NCBI RefSeq assembly: GCF_009389715.1
Contig: NC_052401.1
Span: forward strand, 372,001-436,000
Direction of reading: 5' to 3'
Source of the DNA: Phoenix dactylifera
Taxonomy: Eukaryota; Streptophyta; Magnoliopsida; Arecales; Arecaceae
Length of the DNA stretch: 64,000 nt
A program made the translations under genes and the position numbers. How positions within the stretch are numbered: the first letter of the stretch is position 1; every line of letters begins with the position of its first letter. Positions 18,901-32,900 of this stretch are shown here, piece by piece. Under the pieces are notes generated by a model. The model did no database searches. It saw nothing but the letters and a program-made list of their open reading frames with translations, and was not told where the DNA came from.

Positions 18901-21900
18901 AGTAGAGAGACTTGTCAAGTTCCGCTCTTTCCACTTCATCCTTCCAGCCTATACATCTTGCTTTGATGGCTGTCATTGCAATTGTTGGAATTGGTGGGTC
19001 GCTTGTTTGATTGGAAGGACTGCCTCTTTTCTCTCTTCTCTTAGTTTGACTAATCATGGAGCAACAATCTGCTTTATGAACCACCACTGTTGACAAGTCT
19101 CTTTAACGAAATAGAAAAGGTCATCAAGGGTTCGAGCATGAGCTTCATCCGGAGCTTGACCAGGGGATGATTGAGTGCGCAAGAAAGGAATTAAAGCAGA
19201 AACCAAACCGATCCACCAATCAAACTAGTGAAAAGCACTCTACATTTTCACTTGGGTTGAAGGCCTAAAAAGTGAAAAAAAAGTTTTGACGGGACTGAAA
19301 GCACCAAGTTGGAAAGAAAGGAGCAAGTGTCATGTGCAAGTGTGGCTTTCAAGCTTGTCTTCCTATTGCCTCAAGCCTAGAGACTTGAAGTGCTTCGGAC
19401 GAGAGGTGCTTGCAAGCTGGACATTGCGGCAGCTTGCTTGCTAGGCCACGAACTAGTGCTGGTAAATCCTTGGTCCAAAATGGAAGGAACTAGAGAAATA
19501 AAAATGTAGGTTGGCTATATTGAGGATAATAGAAGCATCATCAAGAGAAACTAGGTCCAACCAGGCTTATTGATTCGATAAGAGTTAGTCAAAGAAAGTT
19601 GATCTTTATGCATTTGTGTGATGGGAAAAAGTAGTCATTAGAATTAAATGGAGTCAAATCTAATATGTGTTTCATATGTTTGCTAGGCAATGGCTCTGGG
19701 TCCTTCTAAACTTAAATGAAGGAAGAACTTTAAATAGTGGTGGCTAAAAAGGCAAACTGGTTGTATTGAGTCAAATAAAGGCTTAAGGTACTTATATCAG
19801 GATCAAAATGGCTTGAGGAAATTTGTTTAGTAACTTTAGTTTGCTGATAAATGTTCATGGGCGATGAATCTGATTAAATGATGGTCAAGATGATGATAAA
19901 TTACCAATTTCTAGCTGGATATGACTGATAATCGTCCAGGAAGATACAATGCACAATGAAAACAAATTTGTGAATTCTAAACTGAAATGGGTTTCATAGG
20001 TACTGGGATGATAAAAGGTGAAAGATTGTAAATTCCTAAAAGCTTCTACAAGGATCTTAAGGTTGCTTAGATAAACAAGAACGAGCTTGTGCAGGCATTC
20101 TTGTGAAGGGCATTAGTTTGTTGGTAGGTAAGAGTGGCTGAGAAAAAAACTGTTTGCAGCTGCTGTTTTCTTTGTGGCAAATGGAAACAGGAAAAAAAAG
20201 AGATTTGCTGTATTCTGAAATCCTACAATTAGATTTGAGATGCTAGTGACAATTTCTATAGTCTTAAAGATTTGTTGGTCTTGGACAATTTCTCCATGTG
20301 ACAGCGAACATTTTTTTTTTTTGACTTAGTGGCGCTCCAACAAGGTTGTTTAATGAAGTTGTGGCAACAAGGAACTTCTTGTTGAGTGATTGCAATTGTT
20401 GGTCCTATCTTCCATTGTTTGATTTTGGTGCTTGTGTTATAAATCATTGTTTTGTATTCCTTGTTGGATAATTTATGATTCTTATTTGGTTTCTTGTGTT
20501 CTGAAGGTGGCATAAACTCATACAAAGGCCATACGAGGAAGGTGATGAACGTGGATTAAAGCTGGTGCAGTCCATCTTAAAGCCAATAATGTTAAGGAGA
20601 ACGAAGTCCAGCACAGATAGAGATGGCAGGTGAGCCAGCATGCATAATATTTGGGCCTCATCTCAATTTATTGCTGAAGTGTTGTTTCTTCCTTGTATCA
20701 TTTGTTGCAGGCCAATCCTTGTTCTTCCTCCGGCAAATGTTGAAGTACTTTATTGCGAGATGTCAGCAGCCGAGAAGGACTTCTATGAGGCTCTGTTTAG
20801 AAGATCAAAGGTATATATTTGTTGTATGCTTTGAATGCCCAATGGTGCACTTCTATTTTACAGATAAGTCACATGGTATTTTGAAGTTTTCTTCAGGTAA
20901 AGTTTGATCAGTTTGTTGAGCAAGGGCGTGTTCTTCACAATTATGCTTCAATATTGGAGCTGCTTTTACGCCTTCGTCAATGTTGTGATCATCCATTCCT
21001 TGTAATGAGGTTAGCTTCTAAGGTTGTTATCAGATTCGTTAATGTCTACAATTTTGATAGTGTGCTCCTGAGAATTTTCCCATCCACAATTATTTCTTGT
21101 ATGCAGGTGCTGTCATCAATATTGTTCTCGTGGTCATCATACTTAACCAATCTAGAATTACCATTACACTCGTTCCTAATTGACTTATTTCGAGTCTTGA
21201 ATGAAGTACATGGTCATGGAACTTGTCAACTTTTCACTGTAATGCTGATGACCTATTCCTTATAAAATATGATGAATCAACACATGATCGCTACCTGAAA
21301 CAAGAAGACATGTCAGACCCTTGAAATTTTATATAGCAGAATGTAGTTACTTTTTAGGGAAGATAATTATGAATGATACATTGGAATACTTTTTTCATTC
21401 TAGAAAGTGCTAGTCACTTCCCTTCTTCATTTACACTTCTGCTAATATTTTTGTTTATAAATTATTTTTAATTCATATGATTGAAATGTCCTTTATATGG
21501 TTGAGTCCTTGAATCTTGATCATCATGCCTTTTCTTATTCTGATTTTCCATTGCCTATCTGAATCTGACTCACATTTCTGTGTGACCATGTCCATGGAAA
21601 ATGATCACTATGGATGTGAACTCTGTACAGCCTCAAAACTATGTCTTTAGTTCTTGTAGGATATAATTTTCAGTTCACTGAAAAAACACTAATTTCATAA
21701 ATTGGTTATGTTGGTTGGATGTTGCGTTTAATACAGTATATGGAGTTTTCACCAATTTTAATCTTGATTCCGAACTTGTTATTTGTAGTTTAAATGCTTG
21801 TTTACTTGCTACCTTTAACATAATTTGAAAGAAAAAAATGGGTTTAGAAGGGAGATTTTTCTTGCACACAAAGCCTTTTGGAGTTATCCCTCTTCACCGC

Positions 21901-22684
21901 CCAACATTTTGATCTGTATAACTAAACCAGCCCTATAGCTGTCTTGTGAAATTCATTTATGTGCTGGATATATTAAACTAGTAACACTCTTGACATGAAT
22001 CCCCACTTTACTGTTGAAACCCTAGGCCATCTATCCTACATTTTTTAGTAAATGAATTGGAAATCTCTCATTTCTGAACTTTAATTACAGTTCCAACTTG
22101 TAAATATTTACATAATTTTCCGATTTGATGTACACTGTTTTGGTCCAACTAATTTTAAAACATGTATACAATTGTAGATTCATCATCCAATGCTATTATT
22201 ATTTGCAAGTGACATGAGCCAATGGATGTGTTTCCTCCATATGCAATAGGTGCAACTTTATCAAATTGAAAAAGTCTATGTAAGATAAATGATGGTAACA
22301 TTTTATTTGGTGCTTGAGGATGTCCACATTTGGAGGGTCTAACTTAAAATTTGAGATATAGGATGCGTTACAAAATTTTGAAGAAGAAAAATAGATTGTG
22401 CTTTAATATATGATACATTGTAGCTGAGCATGGCGGATGCCAGATGTTGATTCATACTAGTATGTATGGTTGTTCAGGTTAATTATTGTTGATGCACATG
22501 CACTTTTGTTCGCATTATGCTATTAAGGACTTTATTAATTCAATAACGTCAGATAGATTCTTTTGTCATCTAATGTCATTCTAACGGAGTATCTTATCTG
22601 CGTCATTTTTCCACTCTCTTATCAATTTTATGCTAGGTGAGTTTTGCTATAGTTTTTCTGCTTTTTTAATTGCACACTCCCTCC

Positions 22685-22722
<38 letters not shown>

Positions 22723-24197
22723 AAAAAAAGGAAAAAGAAAAAAAAAACAATATCTATTGATTCTCTGCATGAGCATTGTATCTGATTATTTATGTTAACC
22801 AACCATACAGATTGTTTCATCTGTTTTATATGTACAACTGGTTGGGGTCTGTTTGGTTTTCATTTAGGAAATCTAATTTCTTAGATCTTTTATTTAAGGG
22901 TTTGTTTGGTATTGATCTCGTTTTTCATTTCTGTTGTTAAAAATCCAAGAAGAAAGAGAACTAGATTGAACAATATGTATGATTAAACTCCTTTTTTCTC
23001 AAAATCATTTGTAAGATCTTTAGAGTTTCTGGAAGCGAAGATTTATGCTTTCCAAAAAAGAGTGAAAATAAAAGCAACTGATAGTGGAAATCTTCTGTAA
23101 TTGTCATCTTCAACATCAATATCCATGTGGTATATCAGTATTCTGTAGATAAACAATAACAGAAAAGCAACAACGAGGCTAAACATGCCCTAGAATAGTC
23201 TATTACAATTGGTGACTGAAGCTGTGCTTTTGCCAGTCGAGGTGATACGCAAGAATACTCCAATCTCAACAAACTTGCAAAGCGGTTCCTTAAAGGTGGT
23301 AAGGATGCTGATAGCAGAGATTCTGGTGCTGTCCCTTCAAGGGCATACATTAAAGAGGTAGTGGAAGAGTTGCGTAAAGGCGAAGAAGGAGAGTGTCCAA
23401 TTTGCCTAGAAGCTTTTGAAGATGCAGTACTAACACCATGTGCTCACCGTTTATGCCGAGAATGCCTCTTGGCTAGCTGGCGGAGCACCACGAGTGGTCT
23501 ATGTCCTGTTTGTAGGTATCTTCCAGTTTCACTTTTTGTTTATTTTCTCAGGTATTGTTTGAGCTTGTACTTGCTTATCATGAACTTATTGCATAGTGCA
23601 ATTTTGTATCTGTTGTCTTACAGGAAGTCCATGAATAGGCAGGATCTTATAACTGCTCCAACTGATAATCGATTCCAAATAGATATTGAGAAGAATTGGG
23701 TAGAATCCTCCAAAGTTTCAGTTCTTCTTCGGGAACTGGAAAACCTTCGCAGTCTTGGTGCCAAAAGCATTGTTTTTAGCCAGTGGACTGCTTTTTTGGA
23801 TCTTCTCCAGATCCCTCTTTCTCGGTAATAATATTTGCTTCATGATGATGTTACTTTTGGAATGGTAGAATAGGGTGATATTTGGAAATGAAGGTTACAC
23901 ACAGTTAGGGAAAGACATGTAAAAGCCCCAATTGAGTGTTTGTAGCAGCAAATGAATAAATCAAAACAATATGCTGGAAATAAAGGAATTTATAGAGTCA
24001 AAACCATTATGTGTTCAATGGTTGATTTGAGATCTGTTCTTCCCAAACATAGTTTGTTTTATTGTGTTTAGTCAAAAACCCCTCATGCTCTTTCTTACCA
24101 AATATCATTCACTTGCATCTTATATGTAAAGTTCAGCATGTAGATTCATGTCTTGCAGCATGAAATCTCTTAAAAATATCTGACATTCTGAAATGTC

Positions 24198-24247
<50 letters not shown>

Positions 24248-27200
24248 ATGTATGTCAACTCCTCTGGTAGTTATGAAAACCTACTTTAGTCATCTGGCCA
24301 AGTACTTCGTTGATAGTTTTCTTTAAACCAGTTACTGCCATGTTCTAGGCATGAGAAGTTATGAGCTCATGATTCTAAATCATGATATGTTGTAGATATA
24401 GCTTAATAAGTAATAGATGTATTAAAACTTCACCACGTGATTGGTGTTGTGGCTCGAAGATCTTGTTCACATGACATGCTCCATACATTTTTGCAATTGG
24501 TTGAATACTAATGTGATCGCCACTCAATTTGCACCATAAAATTATGATTTTGTTTTTCATTTTCTGGTTCCAGATGTAATCTCACATTTGTTCGATTGGA
24601 TGGGACCTTAAATCAGCAGCAACGGGAAAAAGTAATAAACGACTTTTCAGAGGATGAGAACATATTGGTCTGTAATTTGTCAAACCCTTATCCCATGAGG
24701 TTTCCTGATTTAAAGCATTGTATGCTGCATTATGTGTATCTTGACTTAAAACTTTATGTATCCCAGGTATTACTTATGTCATTAAAGGCTGGTGGTGTTG
24801 GAATAAACCTTACTGCAGCATCTAATGCCTTTCTCATGGTATGTGAGTTTTCTGGAATTTTTTTGGCAGATCTGGAGTACTAAGGAAAATCTGCTTGCTG
24901 TAGTTAATTGTATCATCTCTTTCTTGGTCAAGGACAAGGATTTGCTTGCATATAATTTGATCTACTTGTATTTCCTTTCAGAGACAGAGACTTGAATGTT
25001 AATAGGAGTACCATTTTCAGATTTCAACTCTTCAGAAAGAGACTGCATCATATTTGAAATAGAAACATTTATGTGAACCTTTTTACTTTTTCATGGGAAG
25101 GTTTGAAGTGTTTAAATAACTATACAGATTTGAGAAGTCACCAGACAACAATATTTCCAATCATACTTCTTTTGATTGTTTTGGATTGACCCTAAGCAAA
25201 TACTCCAGCTTAAATAATGTCTCCGATGGGTACCTCACTAGGGGCACCTCATTTGTTTATGCCCAATCGTAATTGCCCAGCCATCTTACCTCTGCACGAG
25301 CCACAAGTTCTTACTATTGAGCTCTGCAAGCACAATGGCTTTGTGATCAAACTTGCATACATCAAATCAATGCACAGTTAAATAGAAGCATGACAATTTT
25401 CCTGTAACTTTTGATGTTGCAAATATGACCACAATGACATTATCGAACCTATAATTGGAATGACAGTTATAATCTTGCGTAGCACTTTAGCCTATCATGT
25501 TTTTGGTAATCACCTCAAATATGCTGGTTGCTTCTCCTACTTCATGCATATTAATGGACCATGTCTAGGATATTTTGTTGATACTGGTGCCTAAAGTTTC
25601 TATGACAGTGGTAGAGAATGTCTCCATTTCCATGCTATCACATGATTACATGGTTGGATTTCATCTAATGAAAACTTAATTTCCCAGGAACGAAGTCATA
25701 GACCATATGTTATCAGATCCTCTCTCTTAAAATGGTTCCATCTATGTCTCGATTCCAATCCAGAATTGTAGGCAACATTTTGACCAATATCTATATCAAT
25801 TCATGTAAATAATGGTCGTTGGAGAGAATTGTGTTAGATGTGATATTGTTGGCTTTTTAACAACAAAACATGAAATATAAATGTGATCAAAACATTTCCT
25901 AGCTACCTTCCAGTGGGAATCGCAAGTAGTAGTGAAGCCAAAGCATGTTATAATGGTAACAGCTGATGAGAATTTCTATCTGCATTGTTGAGTCATTTAT
26001 AGTTTTGACATGAATACCATTGAGTTATTTGTAGTTTTGACGCGAGTACTTTGCCCATCTATTTTCCTTTTAGGATCCCTGGTGGAACCCAGCTGTTGAG
26101 GAACAGGCTGTGATGCGCATTCATCGTATTGGTCAAACTAAGAATGTATTTATCAAAAGATTCATTGTAAAGGTAATATATTATTCTTAACCCTTTCTGT
26201 TTTGTTTTCTGAAAGCATCCTTCCAGGTAACTGAATGCCTTCTTTATCTCGTTGTTTTACTATTTACGGGATTCAATCAGGCTTATCTGAGTATCATTGC
26301 AGTTAGCACTTAGCTGTTTGTAAAATTGATTCTAATTGTGATAAATGGTGGTTGTTATCATATATTTTTTCACTGTGTGCACATGTGTAGTGTGTTTATT
26401 TAGAGGATTTTGGCCTGTTGAATGTGTAAACAGTGCAATCGTATAGGCCATTTTCACTCTATGGTGGATTAGTTACAATACAGCAACCATCAGATGTGCA
26501 TTTATGTGTTAACAAACCTTGAATCACCTTCTGGACTTTCTCCTTACTGTTTGAGAGACCTTGTTTGTGAATTGCTCTCAATTTTATTTTTCCAAATCTC
26601 TGTGCAAAATTGCTATAACTAACCATTACTAACATGTCAGTGAAACTTAATGACCTAATTGTCATCATCTGCATTGGAAAGTTCTCATATCTAACCAGAA
26701 CATAAAGCTTTTGTTTGCTTCCATAATGCTCCTTCAAATTGCTGTCTCAGGTGCCAATTTTGAAGAGATGCCTGGGGTTTCATCATTCTGGTTACCTTTT
26801 ACCTTTTTTTTAGAAAAAAGAAATTCAAGGCTCTCATCACCTACTCCTGCTCTATTATAGAGTTCCAACATCAGCTGCTTGCTTCCTGTCCTCTGCACCT
26901 GTTCTGTTGAACCAAACCAACACTCTTTTGTTTGATTCTTATTTATGTTACAAATTGTAAATGCATCTTAGTTGATTGTTCCGTTTTGTATTCTTTTTTC
27001 AAACAGTTCGAAAGTTGAATCTGAGTTTGCTTGGGCTCATCAATCATGCTGCATCCCTTCATTCATTTCTCTAGAGCTTTTATGTGCACTTTTCTTGTTG
27101 CCTTTATATCCCTGTACTTGGAGTCTTCAAGAGTTTCTTGCTTCCCATTTCTTTGGGATTCTGTAACTTGTTTTTGCTGACGTAGTTCATGAAATAAAGA

Positions 27201-27900
27201 TTATTTATGTTGTCAAGTTTATAGGACGCAAGGATTCACCTTTTTTTTTTTCAATGTTATAAATCTACTATCTTATGTCCTTTCTCTTTTGTGCCTTTAT
27301 CTCAAGCATTTCACTTCAAATTATTTGCCAGAGGCAGTTGCTCTAATATGCTATCTTGCTATTGCAAATTGGAATGCATCTGTTCTGCCACTCAGCTGGT
27401 AATTCCTCTACTTCAGCATATCTACAGATGGTGGTGGTTTTCATTTCTAGTTCTAGGGCACCCGTCAAAACCCATACGGCCCCCAGAGAGGCATGAGAGT
27501 TCCTTTTTAGTCCAAGACATGTTTGCATTAGTTTATGGGGGAACCACTAAGCATTTCATGCAGCCCTTGTTTATTCTTGTTCATCCTAACCTGTATTGAC
27601 TGCTGCCTGTAGCTTATGCTGTGAAAAACCTTAAAAGTTTCACTCTCATTGTGAATCTTGGCCTTTATACATTCATAAGACTTGCAGCACCTTTTGTATC
27701 TGCTTGACGTATTTGAAGGTCTTGATCATCCCTGAGCTGACTGCCAAGCATACTATTTTTGTATTGGCATTTTTTAGGGAACAGTGGAGGAAAGAATGGA
27801 AGCTGTGCAAGCACGAAAACAAAGGCTGATCTCTGGGGCCCTAACCGATCAGGAAGTTCGCACTGCACGCATAGAAGAACTGAAAATGCTCTTCACTTAG
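12990..27900 (+). CDS. RAD5A: DNA repair protein RAD5A (SWI/SNF-type ATPase with HIRAN and RING domains)
   Basis: There are 20 coding exons: 12990-13541, 13647-13780, 13963-14098, 14757-14810, 14884-15033, 15133-15284, 15363-15447, 15528-15797, 15971-16117, 16232-16387, 16557-16624, 20507-20629, 20711-20810, 20897-21009, 23237-23515, 23624-23824, 24574-24667, 24767-24838, 26074-26172, 27778-27900. All are GT-AG and phase-consistent, giving 1035 aa, close to Arabidopsis RAD5A. Order: N-terminal UBA-like segment (about 10-46), HIRAN (about 118-228), Walker A GLGKT (428-432), DEAH (579-582), LTGTP (606-610), C3HC4 RING (C800, C803, C815, H817, C820, C823, C836, C839), then the C-terminal helicase with MRIHRIGQT. 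The family is nuclear and acts in error-free damage tolerance: PCNA polyubiquitination and fork remodelling. All key residues are present. Introns 11 (3.9 kb) and 14 (2.2 kb) carry repeats. Confidence 0.96.
17530..17755 (+). repeat. Tandem duplication in RAD5A intron 11
   Basis: Two adjacent copies of a roughly 126-bp unit share gatattagaaatggtaatg, ccaattctttatcatgc, a T-run, and gcttccaaacaatgtaat. The second copy differs by small changes and an A-run. The unit may be a decayed MITE, since adjacent sequence (about 17060) reads like the terminal motif of such elements. Confidence 0.6.
18238..18375 (+). repeat. Small element with 10-bp terminal inverted repeats
   Basis: TCGGTACCAA (18238-18247) and TTGGTACCGA (18366-18375) are perfect inverted repeats enclosing 138 bp rich in GTAC-type motifs. 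No clear target duplication is visible, so it may be a foldback or a MITE remnant. Confidence 0.45.
18893..19135 (+). repeat. Possible tRNA-type SINE head split by an inverted-repeat insert
   Basis: TTAGCTTAGTAGTAGAG (from about 18893) resembles a Pol III A box and GGGTTCGAGC near 19128 resembles a B box, but they lie about 230 bp apart. Between them, AGAGACTTGTCAA (18906-18918) and TTGACAAGTCTCT (19090-19102) form a perfect 13-bp inverted repeat. A small insert into a SINE would explain this; chance is possible. Confidence 0.3.
22686..22729 (+). repeat. Poly-C tract in RAD5A intron 14
   Basis: A run of 35 C followed by 9 A lies in the 2.2-kb intron 14 (21010-23236). Runs of C this long are rare; it could be real and unstable, or a sequencing or assembly artefact. 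Confidence 0.9.
24202..24244 (+). repeat. (AT)n microsatellite in RAD5A intron 16
   Basis: About 21 AT units lie in intron 16 (23825-24573). No function is indicated. Confidence 0.95.
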
Positions 27901-29949
27901 AAGTTCAGAAGGAGATATTACCATCCTTCAGCATCTGAACATATTGTAGATGCTGAGCTGTTGTTTCTTTGATGGGTTCATAACTGCAGTACTGGTATAC
28001 AGCGATTGGTCATCAGGCAAGCTTGTGTGCAAGCTTTGTTGATAGATAGATATTGATGGGTGGTGGAGGCTAATGTGCGGGCTCCATAGCATCAGCATCC
28101 TGATTTTCTCAATCAGTTTAGTTGTTAGTGCTGTATGTGTTGCCTCCAGTCTTCTGCTTCCGGATTCCGCCATTGCCAACATGCATGGGCAAAGCACTGT
28201 GGCAGCCATTTGGTTTTGTAAAAAGCGCGAAATATCTGTGAAAGCTTTAGGCAAGTTTTGTATTATGAAATGCTTTTCCAAACACTTACAGGCAGGTTCC
28301 AGAGCCCCTGTAAACATGAATGACATCAATGGGGACAATTGGGTTGCAACTCCCTTGTTGCCAATTTACATGAACCGAGTAATTTGATAGAAATGGAAGT
28401 GGGCCAATACAATATCCTTTTAGTTGCTGAGACTTGAAATTGATATGGATGTTGGATGTATATGAAGCATATCTCTGTGCGAGTGCTTGTCTGATATTGG
28501 TGGTATATGAAAAAGTTTGATGGGGATTATTTTGTTGTTTGGTTGACCCCACAATAAGAATTTGGAGACAGGAATGGCTGGCGAAGGTGATTACATAGTA
28601 AAACGTCTCATGCTGGTAATCACGCAGAGCGGCCGACTTCGACTGTGGTGGTAGGCACAACAGGTGCATATGAACGAAAGGACGAGTTACATTTGTGAGT
28701 ACCACCGCATCCTGCTACCATCCACATTTTTCCTTTTGGAGGAGCCCGTTCTACTATCTATTAGCAGTTATACTTGGAAGATTTGGGTGGTCCCAATACG
28801 TGGCGCATGTCCAATGTGGGGCTGGACTCACCTCGCACGAGTTTGTCAGCTGTGTAGCTAACTCGAATTTAAATTTATGGTGTGACCGGAATTAGGCGCG
28901 TTCAGCTAATCTAGACTTGTTGGTTCGGGTTAGTTATAACTGACATAAAAAATCATCAATATTGAATATTTCAGGCAATTTTTGATTTATAAATTCTGTA
29001 GCAGATTTACACTGCACTTCTTCAGCGGCTGGTAAACACGCTCCTAAATTAACCTGGTATTGCTTTAAAGCAGATTACTTTAATCTGTCACCTTTCTAGG
29101 ACATCATTATTTATTAAATTTAATTTGGTCGGATAATTCTGTTAAAATATTTTGAAAATCTAGGAAGCATCCATTCAGCAACTTCCTCCCGTTTGAAAAT
29201 AAAGTTGTGGTAGTGCTTTTTTTTATTGGTTGCAGCAGGAGGTCGCAGGATTTCATTAACAAGGAAACATGCAACATAACAATTAGAGAGGAGAGAGCAA
29301 GGGAAGAATGGCTTGGGGTGAGTAAGTCCTTGTTCGCGCCTTTGCCGGCGAACTAGTCAGTCTAAAGAAAAGATGAGCTTTTAGAGATCTAGTGAGGAAA
29401 ATTATTCCAGAAGATAATTGAGTCTGCCTAAGAGTGGCAATTTACAGTATCCAGATTATGAGCAAGAGAAGCTTCGGCAGCGAGTATGAGGTCGTCAGCA
29501 AATAGGAGATTGGAAATAACAGGTGCATAGGTGTTTGTTTGTGCGATCATAACAAATATCAAACGTAAGATGCAGGCTGACTGCTTTGAGGGGATGACGC
29601 ATTAATCGGAGTGGGGGGAGGGCGAACAAAGGTGGAGCGAGCGCGCCATTTAGACGTCGATCCGCTCCCCAACGTTGATTGTGGGCAAGACGGGCCGGGT
29701 GGGGTCCTTGAGCCCTGCCCTTGTGTACGCGGCCAGCGAAAAGGGAGCCCACAAGCCCAGCCAGGCGCGGCGCTCCGCGCTCCTCCCTCTCAATTCCTAA
29801 TTCCTAATTCCTAAATTCTTGGTGGGACGGGAGACCCCAGCAGCCAGAGGCCTTTCGTTTCCGTCGTCGTCCTCTTTCCTCTCCTCCGCTGTTCCGCTTG
29901 GTTAGGTTTAGAGCCGCAATAGCAAACAGCTTGCGCTCCCTCGATTCAG
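27901..29949 (+). other. RAD5A 3' flank and spacer to next gene
   Basis: The RAD5A 3' untranslated region begins at 27901; its end is not determinable here. No coding frame of recognisable family lies in these 2 kb. From about 29580 the sequence becomes GC-rich, marking the promoter and 5' untranslated region of the next gene (ATG 29950). Confidence 0.6.
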
Positions 29950-32900
29950 ATGGATCATCCTCCCAAGGAGGCGGCGGCGGCGGCGGCGGCGGCGGCGGCC
30001 CCGGCACCGGCTCCGGCTCCTACCACCAACGTCAACAGTTCGAGTTCAGGTTTAGCAGCCCCCCAAGACCAGGTCCGGCGCGTCTCCTGCACCAAATGCT
30101 TCGACGCTCTCTGGTTCTGCTACTGTACGCACGCAATCTTCCTCCTGTTCCTTCTCTCCTCTCTCTCTTTCTTTCTCTCCGTATTTCTAGATCTCTGTCT
30201 GTCTGAATGCTTCTTCGCTGCTCGTTGGGCGGTTATATGCTTGTCCGTTCCCGATCCAATGGTTGTAGGAAAGAAAAAGAAGGGGGGGAGTTATTGGGAT
30301 GGCAGAGCGAAATCGCTGGATTCCATACATTGCTTTTTTACGTGTTAGTTCATCTCAAATCGACCGTCCGGATCTTGAAAAGAGACGAGGGCGAGCTATA
30401 ACAGCGCAGGCTTGTGATGGATGGATCGCATTGCCTGCTCTCTGTTGCAACTATACATGTTCCCGATTTGAGGTCCCCAAAGATGGTGGATGTCCCTAGA
30501 AATTGAGCGTCTATCTCTGACTCTGATATCAACATCTTTTGTCTGCCCCAGAGCTCAAGGTGGCGGTGCCCTTTTTCATTGCATCTGCTTCGGAACAACA
30601 ACTTATGTACCCATCTTTAGGCCCCCTCTCCAATTTCAATTTTCGACGATTGAGTAAGCAAGGATGCCGCTGCATGCCGCTCAACTATTTGTTTTATCTC
30701 TTCCTCCTATGCAATGGCGGCAGCGATGAGAATGAGGTGCTCGTAGCAGTTCTAGTGGGATCGGGCTGTATTGCATGCCTTAGCTGTTGCCTCATGGATT
30801 CCTTCTAGTGGTATGGAGCTTACATTGTAGTGGGGGCTGAGATCAAACCTCATCTCATGGATTCCTTCTGGTGGCCTGATTCTGATCTCTGCCTTTATAC
30901 TGCTTTGTATTCCTTTAGCTGTTGCCTTCGTCAACATTTCTGTCTCAGCTGACATGGGTACGAGATAAGTCCCATCGGGTTTATATCAATTTAGTTTCAG
31001 AATTTGGGATTGCCAAATGTGTTCCAGTTTGCATCAACTAACAAGTCACTCGTCGTAAACGGCCCATTTAGTCATGGATATGGAGCTGTGCCATGCTCAT
31101 GTGCTAAATGACAAAAGGGCCCGGTATTTCTTATGGATGGATATGCCAGGAAATAATCTTTTCTCAGTTTGCAGCCCCATGGTTGCTAGGGATTGAAAAC
31201 CTTATAACTTTAGTCAAGCAAAAACTTACATTACAAGCCTCAGAAATTTGGAACTGACTTGTAGCTACTACTGATTTTGACATTCTAATGAAACTGATGC
31301 ATTTCTATTACATCATCTTGGCAGAAACTGTACCCTTAAACAAGAAATAGTTCATAGAACATTCACTTCGTGATGACTTACATGTTTGTTTTACCTTTTT
31401 ATACAACACTATATACAAAATTTTTTTGATGGAATAATAGGAGGGTCTAATGATGACCCACCGTCCTTCCAAATTTTTTGACTATTTTTTCTTCTTCTGT
31501 ATTTTTGTTACTAATTTCTTTCTTACTTATGTTTTTGCTGTGGAAGGGAAAAAAAGGCAGGGCGGGGGCTGAGATTTGTAGGTAGTTAGCTTATGCGAAG
31601 AGCTTGTCATCTCTTAGCAGTTCATGATGGTCCAAACTATACTAGAAGTTTTCATTTGTGGATTTTTTTCTTTAGTTCATTTAGCAACACCCATGCTATA
31701 AATAGAATCATTGAAGTTTTCTGATACTCAGTTCTTACTCAGACACCTTTTTTGTTACTTTTGTCCTTTTAACTAGTTCAGACATGCGTGTATGCATGCA
31801 CAGAGAGGAGAGGGGGGGGGGGGCGCTAGATCCAAGCTTTGCTGGATTTGAGGATTCACTTCAATGACTTTGGCTATGATTAACTCGAGCTTTTTCCTAC
31901 GCTTTGCCCTAAATGGAATTTTGACTTCTGATTGATATCATCATAGATCAGATCTGCATTTTGTGGATTCAGAGTGCGTTGATAGTCATTCTTAGAACTT
32001 GGATCGAGTTCTTGTTCAATAAGATGTTGAATCAGTAAGATGTCCAAGAAGCCTTGGAACATGTAAAGAGGTTTCAACGAGCTAAATTTGCACTCATTGG
32101 TCTCCTGGGTGATTTTCATGAGAATTGAAGATGTTGGTTGATCTGATCAGACTATTTCTGAGCTATTTACCCTCCTGAAGAAGGATGGGATATGCTAACC
32201 ATCCTTAAATTTTTGGCAGTTGATGTAATGATCTTTTAAGTGCCAATTCTGAGAGATCATATGGTTATAACTTGAATACAACTACACAAGCACAGAAATC
32301 TGGTGATGCAATTGTTGCAAATTTGATCGAGGAAGATTCAAGAGGCATGCAAGTTTGCAGTGAGCAAAGCAAAGTGGACTGCTCATTATGTTTAAACTTG
32401 AGGACTGTGAACGAGTGCAATACTTTTTATGATGTTCTCATCAGTGATGATCCATTGCCTTATTGCATTAGATTGCTAATCTGATGCATCAATATCAATA
32501 GTTAAGGTCAGACAATGCCATGATTCAACAATCCAATTTCATGAACGCTTATTGTCGGTTTCCACCATCAAAACTAGGAGAGTCAATAATAGGATGAAAA
32601 AAATGTTTTTTGTCAGCTAGATCAAAATGTCAAGTCAAAACAAGTTGAGATAGCTAGTTTATGAAGCTTTGAGCATTTAATTTATTTCTCCAATATAATT
32701 TTCAATCGAGGATCACTTTTGTCTGTTATAAACGATTCTGCCATACCTTAATGAGATACAAGGTTGGAAGTGCTACAAAATGCTAATCTGTTTCACTGAA
32801 CCCTAGTTATAATAGCTTAGAGTGTTGTTGCAGGATTAGGAAATCATGTTTTTTTCCTCTTTAGTTGCTAGGTTTAGTTTGAGGGTTGTGGTTAATTTGG

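Larger units (their letters stand above)
16625..20506 (+). other. RAD5A intron 11, repeat-bearing
   Basis: This 3.9-kb intron lies between exons encoding the helicase core. It contains a two-copy tandem duplication near 17530-17755 (period about 126 bp, unit starting gatattagaaatggtaatg), a small inverted-repeat element at 18238-18375, and an inverted-repeat insert at 18906-19102 flanked by tRNA-like boxes. No frame with recognisable protein is present. Confidence 0.7.

Noticed and set aside
18893-18910. Possible tRNA gene
   Set aside because: Only an A-box-like motif; no cloverleaf can be formed with a B box at normal distance.
30207-30808. Extra exons in intron 1 of the DUF3128 gene
   Set aside because: The protein is complete across exons 29950-30124 and 34961-35079 in correct phase; these frames resemble nothing in the family.
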